Positions 8,576-17,136 of a DNA stretch of 64,000 nucleotides are shown here, piece by piece. Below the pieces are notes generated by a model. It searched no databases. It saw only the letters and a program-made list of their open reading frames with translations, and had not been told where the DNA came from. The stretch's first letter is position 1. Every line of letters begins with the position of its first letter. A program made the translations under genes and the position numbers. The stretch is from Microbacterium limosum. GTDB lineage: Bacteria > Actinomycetota > Actinomycetes > Actinomycetales > Microbacteriaceae. Where the stretch lies: NCBI RefSeq assembly GCF_036324365.1, contig NZ_CP137080.1, positions 1,054,001 to 1,118,000 on the forward strand, in the 5' to 3' direction.

Positions 8576-10021
8576 ATGCCGGATTCCCGCCTCTCGTCCC
8601 GGTCGTTCGCCGTGATGCTCGGACGGTGGCGCGGCGCCGGTCCCGCATATCGAGACCTGGCCGACGCCGTCCGCGTGCTGAGCCTCGACGGCCGGATCGT
8701 GCCGGGCACGGCCCTGCCGGCGGAACGCGACCTGGCCGCACGCCTGGAGCTGAGCCGGACCACTGTTGCCGCCGCATACCGCGATCTCCGGGAGAGCGGG
8801 CACCTGCGCAGCCTGCGGGGGTCGGGCAGCGTCGTCCAGGCGGTGGGGCGGATGGCCGCGGCCCCGGAGCCCGGGGGCGCGGACACGATCGACCTCAGTC
8901 AGGCCAGTCCCTCTGCGTGGCCGGGTCTGCCGGAGCTCTTCGCGGAGGCCGCCAGTCAGGCATCCCGATGGGTCAGCCGCCCCGGGTACGACGTGCGGGG
9001 CGACGCCGAGCTGCGCCAGGCGATCGCCGAGCGGTACACCGCTCGCGGACTGCCGACCGACGCGACGCAGATCATCGTCACGACCGGGGCCCAGGCGGCG
9101 ATCTCGCTGCTCGCCGATGTGCTGGTGCGCCCGGGGGATCGGGTCGCGATCGAGACGCCGACGTATCCGCACGCGGCGGATGCGTTCTCGCGGGCGGGTG
9201 GCCGCCTCACGGCGATACCGGTGCACCTCGACAGCGGGTGGGACCTCGAGCGCGCCGAGCACGTGCTTCGCCGCGCCGCGCCCAGCGTCCTCTACACGAT
9301 GCCCGACTTCCAGAACCCGACGGGCGCGTCGATGGCTCGGGCGGCGCGCGAGGAGTTCGTGGGCCTGGCTGCGGATGCCGGCGCCGTCCTCGTCGCGGAT
9401 GAGACGACGGCGGACCTGCGGATCGATCCCGGCGCCGCCTCGGCTCCGCTCGGCGCGGGGATGGATCCCCTCCTCCAGCGTCGCGTCGTGACCCTCGGCT
9501 CCCTCGGCAAGTCGGTCTGGGGAGGATTGCGCGTGGGGTGGATCCGTGCCGATGTCGATCTCGTGCAGCGACTGGTGTCGGCTCGTCCTCGACGCGAGCT
9601 GGGAACCCCCGAGATGGAACAGCAGGTGGCTCTTCTGGCGCTGGCCCGGATGCCCGAGATCCTCGAGCAGCGCGCGCGACTTCTCGGCGCCGGCCGCGAT
9701 GCCCTGTGCGCGGCGCTGGCATCGCGGCTTCCGCACTGGCAGGTGCCCTGCCCGCCCGGCGGCGTGGCCCTGTGGGTGGGGCTCGGCGAGCCCGTGAGCT
9801 CTCCGCTGTCATGGGAGGCGCGCACACGGGGGCTCGTCATCTCGTCCGGTCCGCGCTTCGGAGTGGAGGGCGGGCACGAACGGCACCTGCGGATCCCCTT
9901 CACCGCCGCCCCCGCGATCCTCGAGCGCAGCGTGGAGATCCTGGCCGAGGCGTGGGACAGCGCGCTGAGCCGAGCACGCGCCGGCCAGCCGCATGAGCCC
10001 CTTCTGGCGTCGGTCGTCTGA
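8576..10021 (+). CDS. MocR/PdxR-type transcriptional regulator (GntR HTH + aminotransferase fold)
   Basis: A 481-residue regulator: an N-terminal GntR winged helix (LPAERDLAARLELSRTTVAAAYRDLRESG) joined to a class I aminotransferase-like domain. The aminotransferase part has TTGAQAAISLLADVLVRPGD and YTMPDFQNPTGA. At the PLP position the motif reads LGSLGKSVWGGLRVGWIR, so the Schiff-base lysine is kept and PLP binding is likely. ATG 8576 has TACGGT 6 nt upstream, fitting a leaderless mRNA. The divergent partner is a YczE-type membrane protein; the 61-bp gap contains TGGC-N6-GCCA (8536-8549), a possible operator. The effector is not predictable. Confidence 0.9.
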   Translation: MPDSRLSSRSFAVMLGRWRGAGPAYRDLADAVRVLSLDGRIVPGTALPAERDLAARLELSRTTVAAAYRDLRESGHLRSLRGSGSVVQAVGRMAAAPEPGGADTIDLSQASPSAWPGLPELFAEAASQASRWVSRPGYDVRGDAELRQAIAERYTARGLPTDATQIIVTTGAQAAISLLADVLVRPGDRVAIETPTYPHAADAFSRAGGRLTAIPVHLDSGWDLERAEHVLRRAAPSVLYTMPDFQNPTGASMARAAREEFVGLAADAGAVLVADETTADLRIDPGAASAPLGAGMDPLLQRRVVTLGSLGKSVWGGLRVGWIRADVDLVQRLVSARPRRELGTPEMEQQVALLALARMPEILEQRARLLGAGRDALCAALASRLPHWQVPCPPGGVALWVGLGEPVSSPLSWEARTRGLVISSGPRFGVEGGHERHLRIPFTAAPAILERSVEILAEAWDSALSRARAGQPHEPLLASVV

Positions 10022-10036
10022 CCGCGCCGCGCCCGC

Positions 10037-10282
10037 TCAGCGATCGAGCAGGACCCGGATCGCCTCGTCGGCGGACCAGAACTCGCCGAGCGAACGGAAC
10101 GCGCGCGACGGCGCGTGGAAGCGCTTTGCGCTGTAGCGGACACCGCGTGCATCTGCGCACGATTCGATGTGGCCGACGATGAGGCCGGTCCTGTCTCGCA
10201 CCCGCCACAGGGAAGGCCCGGCGGGAACGAGGTCTGCCCCGTGCGGAGCCCGGGGCCGTCCGAGAATCGCTGTCGTTGTCAT
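10037..10282 (-). CDS. hypothetical protein, 81 aa
   Basis: The ATG at 10282 has an excellent ribosome binding site (GGAGGAGAC directly upstream on the minus strand), which supports a real gene. The protein has a beta-rich first half (SLWRVRDRTGLIVGHIESCADARGVRYSAKRF) and a helical end (EFWSADEAIRVLLDR). Fragments of this kind occur as short unnamed proteins in Microbacteriaceae; I can assign no function. It is convergent with the MocR regulator and divergent from ssb. Confidence 0.65.
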   Translation of the reverse strand: MTTTAILGRPRAPHGADLVPAGPSLWRVRDRTGLIVGHIESCADARGVRYSAKRFHAPSRAFRSLGEFWSADEAIRVLLDR

Positions 10283-10484
10283 GTCTCCTCCTCCGCCACG
10301 ACCGTAGGCCGGGCCTCCGACATCGCCGTTCGCGTTCCAGGGTGCTCCTCCCCAGCTCCGCCGCGGCGCGCGGAATCCCCGACGACGAGGATCGACGCGC
10401 CGCCGCTCGCGCCCCCCGCGCATCCTGGGTCGAGTGGCGCGATGCCGCACGGCCGGAGGGGCCGGCCGGGAAGGACAGACGCAA

Positions 10485-11051
10485 ATGAGCGATCACATCA
10501 CCGTCGTGGGAAACGTCGTCGGAGACATCCGCCACGTCATGACCCCCGCAGGACTCCCGATCACGTCGTTCTCGCTGGCCAGTTCCCAGCGACGGCTCGA
10601 CCGCGCCAGCGGCGCCTGGGTCGAGACGGCGACGAACTGGTACACGGTGTCCGCGTTCCGGGCATTGGCCCTGAACGCCCGGGACTCGCTCTCGACCGGT
10701 CAGCGGGTCATCGTGTCGGGGCGCCTCAGGCTCCGGCGCTGGGAGAACGGAGATCGACGGGGAACGGCCCCGGAGATCGACGCGGAGGCGCTCGGTCCCG
10801 ACCTGCTGTGGGGCACCGCGGCGTTCCACCCGTCGACGCAGCGTGCGTCGACGGCGGATGCCGGGGCGTCGGGCGTGGATGGATGGGGCGGCACCGATCC
10901 GGCGGCGCCGCCTGCCGGCGCGCCGGAGACGTGGGCGACGGGCGGTGACGACGGCGCGGCGGTTCCGCGGGCCACGGGGGGCGACGCCGCCGAGGAATCG
11001 GACGCCACGCCGCCCGCGCGCGACTGGGCGAGCGCCCCCGTGCCGTTCTGA
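10485..11051 (+). CDS. ssb: single-stranded DNA-binding protein (second, short-tail type)
   Basis: A 188-residue protein with an OB fold matching SSB: ITVVGNVVGDIRHVMTPAGLPITSFSLASSQRR, WYTVSAFRALALNARDSLSTGQRVIVSGRLRLRRWENGD. It starts at ATG 10485. The C-terminal third is a disordered Ala/Gly/Asp linker. The last residues are WASAPVPF rather than the acidic DDDIPF-like tip that recruits repair proteins in housekeeping SSBs, so this is probably an accessory paralogue. It lies apart from rpsF and rplI, unlike the usual essential copy. Confidence 0.88.
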   Translation: MSDHITVVGNVVGDIRHVMTPAGLPITSFSLASSQRRLDRASGAWVETATNWYTVSAFRALALNARDSLSTGQRVIVSGRLRLRRWENGDRRGTAPEIDAEALGPDLLWGTAAFHPSTQRASTADAGASGVDGWGGTDPAAPPAGAPETWATGGDDGAAVPRATGGDAAEESDATPPARDWASAPVPF

Positions 11052-11089
11052 GACGCTGCCCGCGCGGCGGGCGCGCATAGACTCGCAGG

Positions 11090-11587
11090 GTGACTGTCTC
11101 CCCGCTCTCCCCGATGGGGCGCGCGGGGCGCACATTCGCGGCTCTCGCGCTCGCGACGGTCGCGCTCGCGGCATGTGCGGGGGAGCCCACGCCGACGCCG
11201 ACGCCTTCGGTGTCCACGCCCGCGGCGCCGCAGCCGACGCCCACGCCGGAGGCGCCCGCACTGCAGCCCGACGGCGACGCCGCCGCGAACCTGCCGTTCT
11301 TCGCCCAGACCGTGCAGGGAGTGTGGGATTCGGGTGCCGGAGTGGCGGGTCGCGCGTACGTCGACGCGCTCGCCGCGGCCGGGTTCGACAAGGCCGCCAT
11401 GCAGGTGACCGACGACGAGACGACGCTGGGCAACCCCGTGGAGAGTCTGCAGTTCTCCGTGCGATGGAACGAGGAGTGCCTGATCGGCCAGGTCGGTCCG
11501 GAGACCGGCGACCCCGTTGCGGTGGTCCTCCCGGTCATCGAGGGCGATCGGTGCCTCGTGGGCGATACCCGCACCATCGACTGGTGA
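11090..11587 (+). CDS. lipoprotein of the DUF6993 type
   Basis: A 165-residue secreted lipoprotein. The signal peptide runs to a lipobox LAAC with Cys29 as the lipidated residue. A Thr/Pro-rich spacer (PTPTPTPS, PQPTPTPE) follows, then a globular domain of about 100 residues with two Cys (EECLIG and DRCLVG) that could form a disulfide. The GTG at 11090 has TAGACT at 11078-11083, 6 nt upstream, so it is probably leaderless. The domain resembles DUF6993; the function is unknown. It stands alone, upstream of ettA. Confidence 0.8.
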   Translation: MTVSPLSPMGRAGRTFAALALATVALAACAGEPTPTPTPSVSTPAAPQPTPTPEAPALQPDGDAAANLPFFAQTVQGVWDSGAGVAGRAYVDALAAAGFDKAAMQVTDDETTLGNPVESLQFSVRWNEECLIGQVGPETGDPVAVVLPVIEGDRCLVGDTRTIDW

Positions 11588-11619
11588 GCACCGCGGCGGG
11601 TCCGGCCGTCGCACGCCCG

Positions 11620-11625
11620 TAGACT
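11620..11625 (+). promoter_or_regulatory. -10 hexamer of ettA
   Basis: TAGACT lies 9 nt before the ettA ATG (11635). A transcript starting 6-7 nt downstream would have a leader of at most 3 nt. No clear -35 is visible. Confidence 0.5.
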
Positions 11626-11634
11626 GGAGCGGTT

Positions 11635-13306
<1,672 letters not shown>

Positions 13307-13314
<8 letters not shown>

Positions 13315-13798
13315 GAGCGCGAGCGGCGTGCGGCTGCACGTTCCGATCCACCTCCGATGGGGCGATCTCGACGCGTTCAATCACGTCAACAACACCTCGA
13401 TGCTCAAGCTGCTCGAGGAGGCGCGGGTGCGCGCGTTCTGGCGCCCCGGCCCGGGGGAGGACTGCCCGCCGACGGCTGTCCTGGATTCGGGCGTGGAGCA
13501 CGGCGTGCTCACCCTCATCGCGCGGCAGGAGATCGAATACCTTCGGCCGGTTCCCTATCAGCGCCTGCCGCTCGACGTGCAGATGTGGTTCGGATCCCTC
13601 GGCGGCTCGAGCATGGAGGTCTGCTACGAGGTCTTCAGCCCCGCCGCCGACGCGAAGCAGGAGCTCTACGCCCGCTCGACCGCGATCGTCGTGATGGTGG
13701 ATGCCGCGACCGGTCGTCCGCGCCGCATCGACGACGAGCAGCGGGCCGCGTGGGGGCCCTACGTGGGCGAGCCGATCGTCTACGGCCGCCGTCGCTGA
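13307..13798 (+). CDS. acyl-CoA thioesterase, YbgC/FcbC hot-dog fold
   Basis: A 163-residue 4HBT-family thioesterase. The hallmark WGDLDAFNHVNNTSMLKLLEEARVRAFW gives the catalytic Asp and the HVNN motif near residues 17-25; LIARQEIEYLRPV and EVCYEVFS form the central strands. It probably hydrolyses short or aromatic acyl-CoA. The GTG 13307 lies within the end of ettA, so translation is likely coupled. The gene is convergent with tesB (23 nt). Confidence 0.88.
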
Positions 13799-13821
13799 GG
13801 CTGCCGTCGCCGCGCGCCGGC

Positions 13822-14727
13822 TCAGTCGCCGCTCGGCACCCGCACCATGATCTCTTGCGCGACGCTCGCGACGAGCACGCCGTCACGCGTGTAGATGCGG
13901 CCCGTGGCGAGCCCTCGGCCGCCGCGGGCGTTCGGCGAGTGCTGCACGTAGAGGAGCCACTCGTCCACACGGGCGGGGCGGTGCCACCACATCGCGTGAT
14001 CGAGGCTCGCCACCCTCAGGCCCGGCGTGACCCAGGCGATGCCGTGCGCGCGGAGGATCGACTCCTGGATCGTCATGTCGCTGAGGTAGGCCATCACCGC
14101 CCGGTGCAGGCCCGCGTCGTCGCCGATCGGCCGTCGCGTGCGCATCCACACCGCCTGGCGCGGCTGCCGCTCCTCGCCCGCCGACACGTAGATCGGCGAG
14201 GGGATGTGGCGCAGCTCGATCGGTTGCTCCGAGAACATCCGCCGCGAGATCGGGTTCACGTCGCCCGTCATCTCGTTGACGTCGGGGATGTCCTCCGGAG
14301 CGGGAAGACCGTCGGGCATGGGCTCCTGGTGCTCGACGCCGGGGTCCTCGTCCTGGAACGAGGCGATCATCGAGAAGATGGGAACGCCGTCCTGGAATGC
14401 CTGGGTGCGGCGGGTGGCGAAGGACCGCCCGTCGTGGATGCGGTCGACCGAGAATGTGATGCCCTTGCTCGCATCGCCGGGCCGGAGGAAGTAGCCGTGC
14501 ATCGAGTGCACCGTGCGCTCGGGCGAAATGGTGCGTTGCGCCGCGACGACCGACTGGGCGAGGACCTGCCCTCCGTACACCCGTCCGAGCGGCATGTGCT
14601 GCGAACGGCCGGTGAAGATGTCCTCCGTGGTCCGTGCGACACTGGTCGAAAGGTCGAGAACCCCGAGCATGGCACCCACCGGGTCCTCGTGGACGTGATC
14701 GGTCTCGGCGTTCTCGGCATCCGGCAT
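13822..14727 (-). CDS. tesB: acyl-CoA thioesterase II
   Basis: A double hot-dog thioesterase of 301 residues acting on medium- and long-chain acyl-CoA. Motifs include FTGRSQHMPLGRVYGGQVLAQS, VHSMHGYFLRPGD, the RTQAFQDG segment and the second-domain catalytic region (LRVASLDHAMWWHRP) with Asp, then a Gln/Thr pair later (GRIYTRDGVLVASVAQE). The ATG 14727 has GGAGG 6-7 nt upstream. It is divergent from a hypothetical gene at 14780, with only 52 bp between. Confidence 0.92.
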   Translation of the reverse strand: MPDAENAETDHVHEDPVGAMLGVLDLSTSVARTTEDIFTGRSQHMPLGRVYGGQVLAQSVVAAQRTISPERTVHSMHGYFLRPGDASKGITFSVDRIHDGRSFATRRTQAFQDGVPIFSMIASFQDEDPGVEHQEPMPDGLPAPEDIPDVNEMTGDVNPISRRMFSEQPIELRHIPSPIYVSAGEERQPRQAVWMRTRRPIGDDAGLHRAVMAYLSDMTIQESILRAHGIAWVTPGLRVASLDHAMWWHRPARVDEWLLYVQHSPNARGGRGLATGRIYTRDGVLVASVAQEIMVRVPSGD

Positions 14728-14779
14728 CGTTTAACCTCCATCGCCGGAGCCCCGGCGTCGCTGGAATAGTCTAGGTCGG

Positions 14780-15457
14780 ATGCCCCCCCGCCTGATCTTC
14801 CCCGAGCGCGCCGCGGCCGCCGACGTGCTCACCTTCGCGGGCCGCGCGGCGAGGCTGGGCGACGGCGCCGTCCGCCTCCGCGCCACCGACGGAACCCTTG
14901 TGGTGACCTCCGCGCCGCTCGCGCCGCGCGGGCTCTTCGACACCACCCCGACCGTCCTGGCGATGCGGGTGTCGCCGGTCGATCCCGAGCTGCAGTGCGA
15001 TCTGGTCGTGGAGGCGAGCAGCCTCCGAGCGGACGAGGGCGATGCGTCTGCCCTCCTTCTCCCCGACACCGCCCTCGCACCCTCGTGGGCGGGGGTCTCG
15101 CCGCCCCGTGGGGGATGGGAATCGCGGGAACCCGTCGCGGCGGCGACGCTCGCGGCGCGTGCGCAGTGGGGCATCCAGGCCGTCGCGGAGGCGATGCCGG
15201 CCGACCCGGGGGAGGACATCGTGCGCACCGTGCGTGCTTCCGTCTGGGGTGCGCCCGACGACGCGCTCGGCGGGCTCCCGCTCGGCGCGGCCTTCGCGGC
15301 GTTCGCGATGGGATTCATCGCCGGCGAGGAGGAGGCGCAGTCGCGCGTCGCCGCGGCCTGGTCGCGGCTGACGCTGTCGCGCGGTCACATCCTCGTGCGG
15401 GGCCCCGCCCGCTCGGGGCTCACGGCGGTGCGCAGGACGGGCGACGCGCGCGACTGA
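14780..15457 (+). CDS. conserved-looking hypothetical protein, 225 aa
   Basis: A protein I cannot name. It has no signal peptide; the first 100 residues are beta-rich (VRLRATDGTLVVTSAPLAPRGLFDTTPTVLAMRVSPVDPELQCDLVVEAS), the second half helical with LGGLPLGAAFAAFAMGFIAGEEEA and RLTLSRGHILVRGP. TAGTCT at 14767-14772 lies 7 nt before the ATG, consistent with leaderless transcription. The coding signal is strong (third-position GC). The gene is convergent with the globin gene, 3 nt apart. Confidence 0.75.
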   Translation: MPPRLIFPERAAAADVLTFAGRAARLGDGAVRLRATDGTLVVTSAPLAPRGLFDTTPTVLAMRVSPVDPELQCDLVVEASSLRADEGDASALLLPDTALAPSWAGVSPPRGGWESREPVAAATLAARAQWGIQAVAEAMPADPGEDIVRTVRASVWGAPDDALGGLPLGAAFAAFAMGFIAGEEEAQSRVAAAWSRLTLSRGHILVRGPARSGLTAVRRTGDARD

Positions 15458-15460
15458 CGC

Positions 15461-15955
15461 TCAATCGGCGCGCGGCAGCTCGCCTGCTGCGGGCCGGGGG
15501 CCGGGGGCAGCTGTCGCGCCCAGCTCCGTGCGACCCGTCGCCGACGGCCCGATGGGCGTCGACTCGAAGGTGTTCACCATCGCCAGGGCAGCGCGGTGCA
15601 GGTAATCCCAGAGGGTCGCCTCATGCAGCGGCGGCAGCTCCAGCGAATCCACCGCGCGCCGCATGTGCGCGAGCCAGCGGTCGCGCGCGTCGGGGTTGAC
15701 ATGGAAGGGGGCGTGCCGCATCCGCAGCCGTGGGTGGCCGCGCCGCTGGCCGTACGTCGTGGGCCCGCCCCAGTACTGCTCGAGGAACAGGGTGAGCCGC
15801 TCCGCGGCGGGACCGAGGTCCTCCTCCGGATACATCGGACGGAGGACCTCGTCCTCGGCGACCCCCCGATAGAACTCGTCGACGAGACGCACGAAGGTGT
15901 CGTGCCCGCCGATCTCGTCGTAGAAGGCGAGCGGTGCATCGGGCGTATCTGTCAC
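15461..15955 (-). CDS. glbO: group II truncated hemoglobin
   Basis: A globin of about 164 residues with the group II pattern: FYDEIGGHDTFVRLVDEFYRGVAEDEVLRPMYPEEDLGPAAERLTLFLEQYWGGP, then RGHPRLRMRHAPFHV with the proximal His, and RDRWLAHMRRAV with the conserved Trp. This class binds oxygen or NO in actinobacteria. GTG 15955 overlaps the mscS stop, so it is co-transcribed with the channel. The last 30 residues are a Pro/Ala-rich extension beyond the globin fold. Confidence 0.92.
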   Translation of the reverse strand: MTDTPDAPLAFYDEIGGHDTFVRLVDEFYRGVAEDEVLRPMYPEEDLGPAAERLTLFLEQYWGGPTTYGQRRGHPRLRMRHAPFHVNPDARDRWLAHMRRAVDSLELPPLHEATLWDYLHRAALAMVNTFESTPIGPSATGRTELGATAAPGPRPAAGELPRAD

Positions 15956-17073
15956 GGCTTCTCCTCGGTGTCGGTGCTGCCGGTGTCGTCGCGCACGGCG
16001 TCGTCCGACGGCGCCGGTCCTGCGTCGCCGTCGCGCGGGCGGGGGGTGCGCTTGGGTCGCCAGACCGGCCGCTGTTCGGCGACGGCAACCGGAGTCGGCT
16101 TCGTCTTGGGCGGATTGGCGCCTCTCACCCGCTGCGCGCCTTCGAGGCCCGTCAGCACGATGGAGTTGAGCTGGGGGAGCGTGAGTCCCATCGCGTCGAT
16201 CGCGCGCTTGAGCCGAACGCGCAGCTCGCGGGCGACGTCGTCCTTCGCGTTCGCCCGGGTCTTGATGACGAGGCGGATGACGAGCGCGTCGCCGGAAACG
16301 GACTCCAGGCCCCACACCTCCGGCTGCTCGATGACCCGCGTCCGCCACTTCGGATCCTTCGCGAGGGCCTTCGCGGCATCCAGCATGGCCGATTCAACCT
16401 GATCGATATCGGCGTCGACGGGCACGGCCAGGTCGATGATCACGCGCGACCACCCCTGGGACATGTTGCCGATGCGGGTGATCTCGCCGTTTCGCACATA
16501 CCAGAGCGTGCCGTTGACGTCGCGCACGTGCGTGATGCGCACGCTCACGTATTCCACGACCCCGGTGGCCAGCCCCAGGTCGACGACGTCGCCGATGCCC
16601 ACCTGGTCCTCGGCGACGATGAAGATGCCGTTGAGCACATCCTTCACGATGTTCTGGGCGCCGAAGCCGAGCCCCGCGCCGATGGCCGCCGTCAGGAGGG
16701 CGAGCGAGCCGAGCGCGTTGGGGGCGATCGCGTTGATGACCAGGACGATCGCGACGATCCCGACGGCGACGTTGACGATGTTCTGCAGGATCGAGCCGAG
16801 CGTGCGGGTGCGTTGCACGAGGCGCACCGCCGCGAGCGGCGACCTCTCGAGGGCACGGGTGTCATCGACGTTGGCCTTGCTCTTGGCCCCGTTCACGACT
16901 CGGTCGACGAGACGTCGGATGACGATGCGGAGGATCCACGACAGCAGCAGGGCGCCGATGACGATGAGGACGGCGTTGATGATGCGGAAGCCCGCGACAC
17001 CGAGGCGCGCGAGGAATTCCGTCCACCACTCGGGGTCCGTGACGCCCTCGGCGGCGGCCAGCATCTCGATCAT
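15952..17073 (-). CDS. MscS-family small-conductance mechanosensitive channel
   Basis: A 373-residue membrane channel. Three segments precede the conserved beta domain: VAGFRIINAVLIVIGALLLSWIL, ILQNIVNVAVGIVAIVLVINAI and the pore helix LLTAAIGAGLGFGAQNIVKDVLNGIFI. The beta domain (QVGIGDVVDLGLATGVVEYVSVRITHVRDVNGTLWYVRNG) and an alpha/beta domain follow, then a charged disordered tail. The start 17073 is fixed by TAGGAT (minus strand, 17086-17081) 7 nt upstream, again a leaderless spacing. It forms an operon with the globin gene. It releases solutes on hypo-osmotic shock. Confidence 0.9.
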   Translation of the reverse strand: MIEMLAAAEGVTDPEWWTEFLARLGVAGFRIINAVLIVIGALLLSWILRIVIRRLVDRVVNGAKSKANVDDTRALERSPLAAVRLVQRTRTLGSILQNIVNVAVGIVAIVLVINAIAPNALGSLALLTAAIGAGLGFGAQNIVKDVLNGIFIVAEDQVGIGDVVDLGLATGVVEYVSVRITHVRDVNGTLWYVRNGEITRIGNMSQGWSRVIIDLAVPVDADIDQVESAMLDAAKALAKDPKWRTRVIEQPEVWGLESVSGDALVIRLVIKTRANAKDDVARELRVRLKRAIDAMGLTLPQLNSIVLTGLEGAQRVRGANPPKTKPTPVAVAEQRPVWRPKRTPRPRDGDAGPAPSDDAVRDDTGSTDTEEKP

Positions 17074-17094
17074 CGTCCCGATCCTAGACACGGA

Positions 17095-17126
17095 TGCCTC
17101 GGCGCCCGCTGTGCGGGGCCGAGGCA
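17095..17126 (-). terminator. pepN terminator hairpin
   Basis: TGCCTCGGC (17095-17103) pairs with GCCGAGGCA (17118-17126), and the inner CCCGC/GCGGG extend the stem to 14 bp with one bulged G and a 3-nt loop. It begins 11 nt after the pepN stop and lies just before the mscS promoter. No U-run. Confidence 0.75.
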
Positions 17127-17136
17127 CCCGCGGCGA

